NCBI GenBank assembly: GCA_963757945.1
Contig: CAVWTN010000002.1
Coordinates: forward strand, 558,001 to 622,000
Reading direction: 5' to 3'
Length of the DNA stretch: 64,000 nucleotides
Source: CAVWTN01 sp963757945
GTDB taxonomy: Bacteria > Vulcanimicrobiota > Vulcanimicrobiia > Vulcanimicrobiales > Vulcanimicrobiaceae
The notes below the pieces were generated by a model that saw nothing but the letters and a program-made list of their open reading frames with translations, made no database searches and was not told the DNA's origin. This document shows positions 8,562 through 18,947 of this stretch, piece after piece (position 1 is the stretch's first letter; every line of letters begins with the position of its first letter). Position numbers and translations under genes: made by a program.

Positions 8562-9638
8562 TCAGCCGGCCTTCGCGCGGGGTTGCGTTTGAGCGCGCAA
8601 CTGGCCGCAAGCGGCCGCAATGTCGCGACCCATCGAAGCGCGCACCGTCGTCGGGACGCCCGCCCGATCCAAGATGCCCGCGAACTCCCAGATGCGTTCC
8701 GTCGGGCTGCCTTGAAACTCGGCATCCGGCGTGCTGTTGTACGGGATCAGGTTCACGTGATAGAGGTGCCCGCGCATCAGCGCCGCGAGCGCGCGTGCCG
8801 TCGCCGCGTCGTCATTGACGCCGTCGAGCATCACGTATTCGAAGAACACTTTCCGATTGGTCTTCTCGACATAGCGCTCGCAGGCCGCCATCAGCTCGGC
8901 GAGCGGCCATTTGCGATTCACGGGCATGATCCGCGCACGCTGTTCGTCGGTCGGCGCGTGGAGCGAGATCGCGAGGTTGACTTGAATGCCCTCGTCCGCG
9001 AAGCGGTCGATCCGCGGAACGACGCCGACGGTCGAGATCGTGATGTGCCGGTGACCCAGGCCAAAGCCTTGCGGATCGTTCAGGAGCGCGACGGCCTGCA
9101 TGACGGCGTCATAATTGTGCAGCGGCTCGCCCATCCCCATGAACACGACGTTCGTGATCTTCTTGCCGCGCGTCGCCAGTTCGCGCGCGAAGAAGCGCGC
9201 CTGATCGAAGATCTCCGTCGCTCGCAAATGCCGCGTGAAGCCGGCTTGACCGGTCGAACAGAAGGCGCACTTGAAGGCGCAGCCCGCCTGGCTCGAGACG
9301 CACACGGTCGAACGGCCGCCGTAATGCTCCATCAGCACCGCTTCCACCTCGGAGCCGTCGCCCAGCCGGAAGAGGCCCTTCGTCGTCTGCTCGTCGCTCG
9401 ATCGCAAGAGCGTGACCGGCGCGATCGCATCGAACGCGAAGCCCTCGGCGGTCAGCCGCTCCCGCAGGTCCTTCGGCAGGGTCGTCACGGCCTCGGGCGA
9501 GGGCGCGAGTTCCTTGCACGCCGCCCGGTAGAGCTGCTTCGCCCGGAACGGCTTGAGCTCGAACGCCTGCAATAACGCCTCGCCCCCGGCATATCCCGCG
9601 CGCTGCGCCTTCTCATCGAACCAGACTTGCTGCGTCAT
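8562..9638 (-). CDS. rlmN: 23S rRNA (adenine-C2)-methyltransferase, radical SAM
   Basis: Methylates C2 of A2503 in 23S rRNA, and in known members A37 of some tRNAs. The 358-residue protein has the radical-SAM CxxxCxxC motif GCAFKCAFCSTG (Cys120, Cys124, Cys127) and NVVFMGMGEPLHNYD. The C-terminal MGRDIAAACGQL holds the methyl-carrying cysteine (Cys344 by my count). The resistance enzyme Cfr is a relative, but gene length and the isolated housekeeping context favour RlmN. I chose ATG 9638 (MTQQVWFDEK); 18 further in-frame codons upstream are unlike the family and would run through a TACAAT box. Confidence 0.93.
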   Translation of the reverse strand: MTQQVWFDEKAQRAGYAGGEALLQAFELKPFRAKQLYRAACKELAPSPEAVTTLPKDLRERLTAEGFAFDAIAPVTLLRSSDEQTTKGLFRLGDGSEVEAVLMEHYGGRSTVCVSSQAGCAFKCAFCSTGQAGFTRHLRATEIFDQARFFARELATRGKKITNVVFMGMGEPLHNYDAVMQAVALLNDPQGFGLGHRHITISTVGVVPRIDRFADEGIQVNLAISLHAPTDEQRARIMPVNRKWPLAELMAACERYVEKTNRKVFFEYVMLDGVNDDAATARALAALMRGHLYHVNLIPYNSTPDAEFQGSPTERIWEFAGILDRAGVPTTVRASMGRDIAAACGQLRAQTQPRAKAG

Positions 9639-9647
9639 AACTGACAG

Positions 9648-9653
9648 ATTGTA
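9648..9653 (-). promoter_or_regulatory. Candidate -10 box (TACAAT) of rlmN
   Basis: TACAAT on the minus strand ends nine bases before ATG 9638. A transcript starting seven bases after the box would have a leader of only a few bases, leaving no room for a ribosome-binding site. No convincing -35 box is seen. Confidence 0.5.
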
Positions 9654-9706
9654 CCATGCGCCGCACGGTTCGGCCGGAGTACGGCGAGGCAAGCTGCCCG
9701 GGACGG

Positions 9707-10261
9707 CTAGGCCGGCTTGGCCAGTTCGCGTTCGATCGCCGCGAGGAGGAGCGGGTCATCGGGGGCGACGTCCGGCGCGAAGCGCGCGACGACGGCGCCG
9801 TTGCGGCCGATCAGGAACTTCTCGAAGTTCCAGAGGATCTCGGTCGGATCGTCCTGCGTGAACCCCAGACCCTGGAGCTTCGCGCGGAAGCCGCTCCCCT
9901 CGTTTCCGATCGCGTGCGGCTGGGCCGCGACGAGCGCGTCGTAGAGCGGATGCCGCTGCGGACCCTTCACGGAGATCTTCGCGAACAGCGGAAACTGTAC
10001 GCCGTAGGTCGTCGAACAAAACTCGGCGATCTCGGGATTCTCGCCGGGCTCCTGCGAGCCGAAATCGTTCGCGGGAAAGCCGAGCAACACGAGACCGCGC
10101 GCGCGTTGCGATTCGTAGAGCGCCTCTAACCCCGCGTACTGCGGCGTGAGCCCGCACTTCGAGGCCACGTTGACCACGAGTAATACGTTGCCGGCAAACT
10201 CGCGCAGCGCGGCCGGCGTGCCGTCGATGCGTTCGACTGGGATTTCGTACACGTTGCTCAT
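9707..10261 (-). CDS. Glutathione peroxidase-family thiol peroxidase
   Basis: Reduces hydrogen peroxide or lipid hydroperoxides; bacterial members with cysteine usually take electrons from thioredoxin. The 184-residue protein has the peroxidatic block NVASKCGLTPQY (Cys36), the active-site GFPANDFGSQEPG (Gln70), and WNFEKFLI with the tetrad tryptophan. Cys82 in FCSTTYGVQFP is at the usual place of a second conserved cysteine. No selenocysteine codon is involved. I chose ATG 10261, where the family alignment begins (MSNVYEIPVERIDG). It sits 82 bases after the YbaK gene, so it may be read with that operon. Confidence 0.9.
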   Translation of the reverse strand: MSNVYEIPVERIDGTPAALREFAGNVLLVVNVASKCGLTPQYAGLEALYESQRARGLVLLGFPANDFGSQEPGENPEIAEFCSTTYGVQFPLFAKISVKGPQRHPLYDALVAAQPHAIGNEGSGFRAKLQGLGFTQDDPTEILWNFEKFLIGRNGAVVARFAPDVAPDDPLLLAAIERELAKPA

Positions 10262-10343
10262 GACAGCCGCTTTCGTTGCGGGCGGGCGCCCGTCATTCCG
10301 CGCCGCCCCGCTCGGCGCGCGTTCGCCGCTCAGCCGCGCCTCA

Positions 10344-10835
10344 TTACAAGGCGAGCGGGCCGCGGCGGCAATCGATCCGGCGCGCGCCGGTGATGCGCAG
10401 CAGTTCCTGCGGCGCGATGCCGAAGATGGCGAACGGCGAACCCGCCGCAGCCCACACGATCTCATGCTCCAGCAGCGCGTCGTCGAAGAAACAATGCACC
10501 GCCGTCACGTGCGCGACCGGGGCAACGCCGCCGATCGCGAAGCCCGTCTTCGCGCGAACGAAATCCGCATCGGCCTTGCCGACCGGCTCGCCGAGCAGCT
10601 CGGCGAGCGCGCGCTCGTCCACGCGGTTGACGCCGCTGGTCACCACGATGACGGCCGCGTCGCTGTGTTTGGCTCTCAACACGATCGACTTTGCGATCTG
10701 CGCGACCGAGCACCCGACGACGGCGGCGGCCTCGGCGGCCGTCCGCGTCGATTCCGGCACGGCGACGATCGCCGAGGTCACGCCGAACTCGCGCAGCGCG
10801 GCCGCAACGCGTTCGACGGAATCGGAGCGCTGCAT
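10344..10835 (-). CDS. YbaK/ProX-type aminoacyl-tRNA deacylase domain protein
   Basis: A stand-alone editing domain of 163 residues. Relatives hydrolyse mischarged aminoacyl-tRNAs such as Cys-tRNA-Pro or Ala-tRNA-Pro in trans. Family features are VVGCSVAQIAKSIVLR, including the conserved lysine, DADFVRAKTGFAIGGVAPVAH with the GxxPxxH element, and a C-terminal ELLRITGARRID. Its ATG overlaps the last base of the uracil-DNA glycosylase stop (TGATG), so translation is probably coupled. Which amino acid it edits cannot be read from sequence. Confidence 0.85.
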   Translation of the reverse strand: MQRSDSVERVAAALREFGVTSAIVAVPESTRTAAEAAAVVGCSVAQIAKSIVLRAKHSDAAVIVVTSGVNRVDERALAELLGEPVGKADADFVRAKTGFAIGGVAPVAHVTAVHCFFDDALLEHEIVWAAAGSPFAIFGIAPQELLRITGARRIDCRRGPLAL

Positions 10836-11503
10836 CACTGCGCGAACAGATCCGGCTGCGTCGGCAGAGGCTCCGGCACTTGCGGCGGCGGCGCGTCCAG
10901 GCGCGCGCGAACGGCTTTCAGATCGGCCCACACCAAGCGTTTGACCGCGTTCAATTCGCCGCCGGTTTGACGCAGCAAATACGCCGGATGGAACGTGGCG
11001 ATCAGCGGGATGTCGAGCGGGCCGTCGAACCAGAGGCCGCGCTGGCGCGAGATCGAGAACTTCTCGCCGAGAAACGATTTCGCCGCGGGAGCGCCCAGGC
11101 ACAGGATCGCGCGCGGCCGCAAGATCGCGATCTGTTCGTCCAGGTAGGGACGGCAATTCGCCATCTCTTGCGGCGTCGGAGCGCGGTTGCGCAGCGCCCC
11201 GCCGTCGTCGTACGTCGGCCGGCACTTGACCGTGTTGCAGATGAACGTCTCCTCGCGCCGTAGCCCGATCGCGAGCAGCATCCGCTCGAGCAATTCGCCC
11301 GCCCGTCCGACGAACGGGCGCCCCAGGCGGTCCTCCGTTTCACCCGGGCCTTCGCCGACGATCATCAGCGCCGCGCACGGGTCGCCCTCTCCATACACGC
11401 TGTTTCTGCGCGTCTTGCCGATCTCGCATTTACGGCAGCGCTCGACGAGCGCGGCCGCGTTGGCCAGGCTCTGTTCGCGGGAGGTGCGCTCCTGCAGGCT
11501 CAC
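10835..11503 (-). CDS. Uracil-DNA glycosylase, family 4 (iron-sulfur)
   Basis: Removes uracil from DNA in base-excision repair. The 222-residue protein has the family-4 active-site block GEGPGETEDRLGRPFVGRAG (residues 50-69) and the helix-turn motif TFHPAYLLR. Cysteines Cys23/Cys26 (CRKC), Cys94 (TVKCRP) and Cys117 (MANCRPYL) are suitable 4Fe-4S ligands. The gap between the last two is 22 residues, longer than the usual 14-17, because of a small insert around YDDGGALRNR. The start is GTG 11503, overlapping the preceding stop (GTGA). A proline/glutamine-rich tail ends in LPTQPDLF, which resembles a PCNA/beta-clamp-binding peptide (inference). Confidence 0.88.
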   Translation of the reverse strand: MSLQERTSREQSLANAAALVERCRKCEIGKTRRNSVYGEGDPCAALMIVGEGPGETEDRLGRPFVGRAGELLERMLLAIGLRREETFICNTVKCRPTYDDGGALRNRAPTPQEMANCRPYLDEQIAILRPRAILCLGAPAAKSFLGEKFSISRQRGLWFDGPLDIPLIATFHPAYLLRQTGGELNAVKRLVWADLKAVRARLDAPPPQVPEPLPTQPDLFAQ

Positions 11504-11850
11504 GCCTGCGCGCCGCCGGGGTTGGGATCGAGCAGCACCGCTTCGCCGCTGGCTCGCACGAAGGTCGAGCCGTCGCCGCGCTCGGACGCATCGAATTGCA
11601 GGCGCACGACGCCGTTGGCACCCAGCCGCTCCGCGGCGTTCGCAAGTTCCACGAGCGCCGCTTTGCGGATCCGCTCGGCGTCGGTCAAGTACGCGAACGG
11701 CGCGAGGCCCACGAACATCCCGATCGTGCGGAACGTCGAGCGCAGAAGGCTGCGCGGACAGCTCGCCTCGCCGCGCGCGACGCCTAGGCTGCGCACGATC
11801 CGAAATCCGTCGATGCGGTCGAGCGTGACGATCGCCTCGGGCCGGATCAT
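11500..11850 (-). CDS. YbjQ/UPF0145-family protein
   Basis: A 116-residue protein of the YbjQ family (putative heavy-metal-binding domain, function poorly known). It matches the pattern IVRSLGVARGEA..., then a long helix with ERIRKAALVELANAAERLGANGVVRLQFDAS, where the family has a conserved ALxxLxxxAxxxGANAVV core. The family usually forms pentameric beta-alpha rings; a cellular role is not established. It starts at ATG 11850 overlapping the glycosyltransferase stop (ATGA), and ends overlapping the UDG start (GTGA). Confidence 0.75.
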   Translation of the reverse strand: MIRPEAIVTLDRIDGFRIVRSLGVARGEASCPRSLLRSTFRTIGMFVGLAPFAYLTDAERIRKAALVELANAAERLGANGVVRLQFDASERGDGSTFVRASGEAVLLDPNPGGAQA

Positions 11851-12752
11851 CGCTTCGCTGCCCGCCGCACGGCGGCCACCGCGCCCGCGGCGACGCCCAG
11901 ATACAGCACGTACCGCCCGACCAGCGCCGCGACGAGCGTTCCATACCACACGGGCCCGTGATGCTTGAGCCAGTACTCGCGCCGCGATTTTTGCTTGCGC
12001 GCCTCGACGTTGTACTGTCCCTGGGCGCTGCCCATCCCTTCGTGCACGGCCTCGCTCTTGGGCACGTACCACGTCTCCCAGCCCGCATCGGCCGCGCGCT
12101 TCGCGAAATCGACCTCTTCGTGATATAGGAAGAAACGCTCGTCGAACGGCCCGATCTCATCGAGCAGCCGGCGCCGAATCGCAAGCGCGGCTCCGATCGC
12201 GATATCGACGCGACGCTCGCCCGCGTAGTTCCAAGCGCGCAACTCCGCTCCGTTGGCATAGCCGCGCAAGATCGGCCATTCGCCCCAAGCGCTCGAGCGC
12301 AAGAACGCCCCCGCCCACGTATCGAACTCGCCGCACGATTCCTGGACCGTGCCGTCCGTGTTGTAGATGCGGGATCCCGCGATCCCGCAGCGGGGGTGCT
12401 CGTCGAGGAAGCGCACGATCTCGCGCAGCGCGCCGTCCTTCAACTCGGCATCCGGATTGAGCAGGAACACGTACTGCGAGCCGGTCGCCGCGAACGCCCG
12501 ATTGCAGGCGGCCCCGAAGCCGAGGTTCGCACCGTTGGCCACGATCTGCACGCGCCCGCCGTAACGCTCGGCGATGAACTCGCGGCTGCCGTCGCTCGAG
12601 CCGTTGTCGGACACCACGACATGCGCGAAGAACGGATCCTCCTTGATTTCGGAGAGCGCAAAGACGGAATCGAGCGCGGTTGCGATCCGCTCGCGATCGT
12701 TCCAACAGACGACGATCACGTCGATCCGGGCTAATGGATTGGACTGGGTCAT
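11847..12752 (-). CDS. Family 2 glycosyltransferase (rhamnosyltransferase-like)
   Basis: A 301-residue GT-A enzyme, likely cytoplasmic-face, adding sugars to a surface glycan. Motifs: VIVVCWNDRERI at the nucleotide site, VVSDNGSSDGS, NLGFGAACNRA, LNPDAELKDGAL with the metal-binding DxE/D-type element, and FDERFFLYHEEVDFAKRA, typical of WbbL-like rhamnosyltransferases. The C-terminus has one hydrophobic stretch (LVAALVGRYVLYLGVAAGAVAAV) that may anchor it to the membrane. The start is ATG 12752, overlapping the prfB stop. Its donor and acceptor are unknown; no polysaccharide cluster is adjacent. Confidence 0.82.
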   Translation of the reverse strand: MTQSNPLARIDVIVVCWNDRERIATALDSVFALSEIKEDPFFAHVVVSDNGSSDGSREFIAERYGGRVQIVANGANLGFGAACNRAFAATGSQYVFLLNPDAELKDGALREIVRFLDEHPRCGIAGSRIYNTDGTVQESCGEFDTWAGAFLRSSAWGEWPILRGYANGAELRAWNYAGERRVDIAIGAALAIRRRLLDEIGPFDERFFLYHEEVDFAKRAADAGWETWYVPKSEAVHEGMGSAQGQYNVEARKQKSRREYWLKHHGPVWYGTLVAALVGRYVLYLGVAAGAVAAVRRAAKR

Positions 12753-13849
12753 GCGGTACGGCGCCTCACTTGCAAATATGGCCAGATGAACGTGTCGATA
12801 TCGCCATCGAGCACACCCTGCGCGTTTGCGGTTTCGACATCGGTGCGATGGTCCTTGACCATCTGATACGGTTGGAGCACGTACGAGCGAATCTGCGAAC
12901 CCCACTCGTTCGCCTTGCGCTCGCCGCGCAACTCGGCAAGCCTCGCTTCGCGCTCCTCCAACTCGCGCTGCACGAGTTTCGCGCGCAAGATGTTCATCGC
13001 GACTTCGCGATTCTGCGTCTGCGAGCGCTCCTGTTGCGAGGACACGATGAAGTTCGTCGGCAAGTGGATGATGCGGATTGCGGATTCCGTCTTGTTGACG
13101 TATTGGCCGCCCGCGCCGCCCGACTTGAACGTCTCGATCCGCAGGTCCTCGGGACGGATCTCGATCGAGATCTTCTCGTCCCCCGCGATTTCGGGGACGA
13201 CGTCGACCGAAGCGAAGGACGTATGCCGGCGATGCGCCGCATCGAACGGCGACAGCCGCACGAGCCGGTGCACGCCGCGTTCCCCTTCGAGCATGCCGTA
13301 CGTGTTTTTGCCGCGCACGAAGAACGTAATCGATTTGAGGCCCGCTTCCTCCGCGGGCGACTCGTCCACGATCTGCGTGGTGAAGCCTTTGCGCTCGGCC
13401 CAGCGCAGATACATCCGCGCGAGCATCTGCGTCCAATCGGCCGCGTCGATCCCGCCCGCTCCGGCAAAGATCGAAACGATAGCGCCGTGGTCGTCGTACT
13501 CGCCGTCGAAGTTCGCGGCCATCTCGAGCGTGTCCGTGCGCGCCTCGGCTTGCCGGATCGAGGCATCGACCTCGCTTGCCGCGGCCGGATCGTCGGCGAA
13601 CAGTTCGAGCATCTCGCGCCCGTCGGCAACGAGCTTGGCTGCCGCGTCGATCTCCTCGATCTCGGCACGCAGGTCGGCAAGTTGCTTCATGGTCTTTTGC
13701 GCGGATTCCGGATCGTCCCAGAAACCGTCGGCATGCGAGCGCCGCTCGAGTTCGGCTACGGTTCGCGCCTTACCGGCGTAGTCAAAGACGCTCCTTGAGC
13801 GAGGCCAAGCGATCTGCCAACCGGGCCAGGCTCGTGAATTGCGAGGCGC

Positions 13850-13853
<4 letters not shown>
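12749..13853 (-). CDS. prfB: Peptide chain release factor 2, with programmed +1 frameshift
   Basis: Recognises UAA/UGA stop codons and triggers peptide release. Translation begins at ATG 13853 (MSASQFTSLAR), reads 23 codons and meets an in-frame TGA at 13784-13782. Shifting by +1 there gives DYAGKARTVAELERR and continues to 12749, for about 367 residues, the normal RF2 length. The catalytic GGQ is present (FKSGGAGGQYVNKTESA); the codon-recognition tripeptide should lie in the RLSPFDAAHRRHTSFAS region, whose HTSFASV block is a release-factor signature. The ATG overlaps the secA stop by four bases. Confidence 0.95.
13781..13796 (-). promoter_or_regulatory. RF2 autoregulatory frameshift site
   Basis: The minus strand reads AAGGAG, CGT, CTT, TGA, C. 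A Shine-Dalgarno-like AGGAG lies three bases before the slippery CTT, followed by the in-frame stop TGA and a C. This is the classical layout in which low RF2 lets ribosomes slip +1 and complete RF2. Confidence 0.92.
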
Positions 13854-16558
<2,705 letters not shown>

Positions 16559-16599
16559 ACGAAGGGTTAACCGTTCTTCCTAATCCAGAGTTCCGGGGG

Positions 16600-16728
16600 C
16601 TAGTGGTGCCCGTAGACCACGAACAGAGCGATCGCGATCAGGACGATGCCCACGACGGCGATGGCGACGCGAAGAAAATCTCGCGGTTTCGGCCCCGGGC
16701 CGCCCGTATTGATGATCTGCCTGCCCAT
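16600..16728 (-). CDS. Small single-pass membrane protein (hypothetical)
   Basis: A 42-codon frame starting MGRQIINTGGPGPKPRDFLR and then a strongly hydrophobic segment VAIAVVGIVLIAIALFVVY ending GHH. Third positions are mostly G or C, as in neighbouring genes, and the hydrophobic block is unlikely by chance, so I think it is real. It lies between the NodB deacetylase and secA, 42 bases before the secA start on the same strand. Its ATG is part of a TATAATG string, so either the TATAAT is not a promoter or the real start differs. No function is suggested. Confidence 0.5.
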   Translation of the reverse strand: MGRQIINTGGPGPKPRDFLRVAIAVVGIVLIAIALFVVYGHH

Positions 16729-16803
16729 TATACCCGGCGTTTTCGCCCCGTCTGCCGTAAAACCGCTAAGCCAGCGGCGAGGCCCGGCGCGCGTCGCGCC
16801 ACG

Positions 16804-17628
16804 CTAGAGCGTGAGCCGGAGCGGGTGCTCCAGGTACTCGTTTCCCGTTTCCTCGAGGAGCCGGCCCGCCGTCACGAACGTGAAGCCGGCCTTGCGGAAG
16901 CGCTCGACGACCGCCGGGAGCATCTCGACCGTCGCCAGACGGCCGCTGTGGAGCAGGACGATATCCGGCGCCGTCGCGTGATCGATGATCTCCTGGGCCA
17001 GGGCATCGGGTTCGAGGGTGCGCCAGTCGCCCGGGTCGTCCGTCCAGAGCACGATGTGAAACCCGGCGCGCTGCGCGGCGACCACGGTCGCCTCGGTGAA
17101 GCGGCCGTGCGGTGGACGCATCATCGTGTGCACGGAGGGATCCCCCGTGAAGCGCCCCAGCACTTCGCTCGCGCCGTCGAGCTCGTGCTTGATCTCCTCC
17201 GGGCCGAGCGCATCGAGGTTGGGATGCGTCATCGTGTGATTGGCGATCTCGTTGCCGTCACGCACGATCCGGGCCGTGATCTCGGGGAATTCCTGGGCGT
17301 CGCGGCCGATCAGGAAAAAGGTCGCCGGGACATGCAGATCCTCGAGGGCGTCGAGCAGCAACGGCGTTTCGACCGGATACGGGCCGTCGTCGAAGGTCAG
17401 CGCGATCAGCTTCGGGGCGGCCGAACGATCCGCCGGCGGACGGTCCGCCACCATCCGGCCCAGCCGAGCGTCGATTTGCGTCGAGATCGCGCGGTGGGCG
17501 TCCTCGTCGCGCCGGATGAGCGTCGGCTGGGGCACGGCCGCATCCCGCACCAGCAGCTGGTAGGCGCCCGCCCCGATCAGGACGACCGGGAAGAGCGCGA
17601 ATGCGGCGAGCCGGGAAACGCGGCTCAC
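16804..17628 (-). CDS. Polysaccharide deacetylase (NodB domain), membrane-anchored
   Basis: Probably removes N- or O-acetyl groups from peptidoglycan or an envelope polysaccharide. The 274-residue protein starts with one membrane segment (LAAFALFPVVLIGAGAYQLLV), then a NodB domain. Catalytic features are TFDDGP (Asp80, Asp81), the metal-binding HTMTHPN (His131, His135) and RPPHGR, followed by VLWTDDPGDW and VLLHSG. It is therefore likely an outward-facing metal-dependent deacetylase. The start is GTG 17628, overlapping the LCP stop (GTGA), which couples it to the LCP ligase. Confidence 0.88.
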   Translation of the reverse strand: MSRVSRLAAFALFPVVLIGAGAYQLLVRDAAVPQPTLIRRDEDAHRAISTQIDARLGRMVADRPPADRSAAPKLIALTFDDGPYPVETPLLLDALEDLHVPATFFLIGRDAQEFPEITARIVRDGNEIANHTMTHPNLDALGPEEIKHELDGASEVLGRFTGDPSVHTMMRPPHGRFTEATVVAAQRAGFHIVLWTDDPGDWRTLEPDALAQEIIDHATAPDIVLLHSGRLATVEMLPAVVERFRKAGFTFVTAGRLLEETGNEYLEHPLRLTL

Positions 17629-18941
17629 TTCGCGGCGGAAGCCTCGGCGTGCAGCGCCGTCGCGAAATCCTTGCCCACGATCACGGTCGCGTCGGTATCG
17701 GCATCCTCGGTCGCCGAAGGCTCCGGGCCGACGCTCGCCTTGGGAAGCGCTCGCGCGTGCAAGCACTCCCCGGCCAGCGGCGTCTTCGCCGAGTGGACGT
17801 GGATCTCGGTCGTATCGTAATCGAACGAATCGGCGTTCGAGATGCTCGCCACGGCAAAACCCTTCGCCTTGAGGAGCGCGGCCATCCTCGAGCCCGCACC
17901 GGGTTCGCCGCTGCCGTTGCGCACGGTGACGCTCACGCTCTTGGGATCGACCGCCGCGACGGCGGCGGGATCAGCCGGCGCCGGCGGCGGCAAGAGCGGG
18001 TCGAGGAAGAATCTCTGAACGATCTTGTCCTTCGCGTCTTCGTCGGCGAGCAGCACGTTGCCGCAGCACGCGGTATCGATATCCTTCGTGAAGGGGACCT
18101 GATCTTTCTTGATCGCGGCGATATCGATCTGCGAGAACGAGGCCGCGATGCTCTTCATCTCGTCGAACGAGAAATCGGTATAGACGTCCTTGCGAACGAT
18201 GCCGATCAGCTGCGGGATGTGGGCGAGGTCGTTGAAACCGTTGTGCTTGATCTTATCGACGGCGAGCGCCACGACTTGCTGTTGGCGTTTGATGCGGCAG
18301 GGATCGCCGCAGGCGTCGTGCCGGAAGCGGCTGTACGAAACCGCCTGCTCGCCGTTCATGTGGACCTTCTGGCCGCCCTTGAAGTGGATGTGCAGGTGGC
18401 CCCAGTTATCGTCGTAGTCCATCGACTCGTCGGGGACGACGTCCAGGCCCCCGATCGCATCGATCAAGTCCTTCGTCGCGTTGATGCGCAACGTGACGTA
18501 CCGATCGAAGCCAGGGAGGCCGAGGAACGCGGCGACCGCCTCTTCCGCGCGCTTGGGGCCGCCCAGCGCGTAGGCCGTGTTGATCTTGTCCTTATGCTCG
18601 CTCGGAGTCATCGCCGCATACATGTCGCGCGGCACTGAGAGGATCGAAAGGGACGGTTTCGGATTGACGTCGGTCGGAAAGTTCACCGAAACCGCCATAA
18701 TCGTATCGCTCCGGGCGCTCGATGAGAATTCCTGATCCTTCGAGTCGTAATCGTAATCGATGCCCATCACGAGCACCGTGATGCGATCCTTCCCGAAGTG
18801 CTGCTGCGGCGGTTCCACGAACATCCGCGTGACGACCTCGACGGGCGTTTCGTTCTGCTTGTGGCCCACGAAGGCCACGTATCCGGCGAAGACCGCCAAG
18901 GCGAAGACGAGCGCGAGCCCGGTGTAGCGCGCGATTTTCAC
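17625..18941 (-). CDS. LytR-CpsA-Psr (LCP) family protein with C-terminal LytR_C domain
   Basis: LCP proteins transfer lipid-linked glycopolymers to peptidoglycan or other acceptors on the outer side of the membrane. The 438-residue protein has an N-terminal membrane segment (TGLALVFALAVFAGYVAFV). Its LCP domain shows ITVLVMGIDYD, ARSDTIMAVSVN, SILSVPRDMYA with the phosphate-binding arginine, KINTAYALGGP, and YSRFRHDACGDPCRIKRQQQ. The LytR_C domain begins near VSVTVRNGSGEPGAGSRMA. It is followed immediately by the NodB deacetylase gene, suggesting joint work on an envelope polymer. It starts six bases after rimO. Confidence 0.9.
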   Translation of the reverse strand: MKIARYTGLALVFALAVFAGYVAFVGHKQNETPVEVVTRMFVEPPQQHFGKDRITVLVMGIDYDYDSKDQEFSSSARSDTIMAVSVNFPTDVNPKPSLSILSVPRDMYAAMTPSEHKDKINTAYALGGPKRAEEAVAAFLGLPGFDRYVTLRINATKDLIDAIGGLDVVPDESMDYDDNWGHLHIHFKGGQKVHMNGEQAVSYSRFRHDACGDPCRIKRQQQVVALAVDKIKHNGFNDLAHIPQLIGIVRKDVYTDFSFDEMKSIAASFSQIDIAAIKKDQVPFTKDIDTACCGNVLLADEDAKDKIVQRFFLDPLLPPPAPADPAAVAAVDPKSVSVTVRNGSGEPGAGSRMAALLKAKGFAVASISNADSFDYDTTEIHVHSAKTPLAGECLHARALPKASVGPEPSATEDADTDATVIVGKDFATALHAEASAAK

Positions 18942-18947
18942 GCTTTC

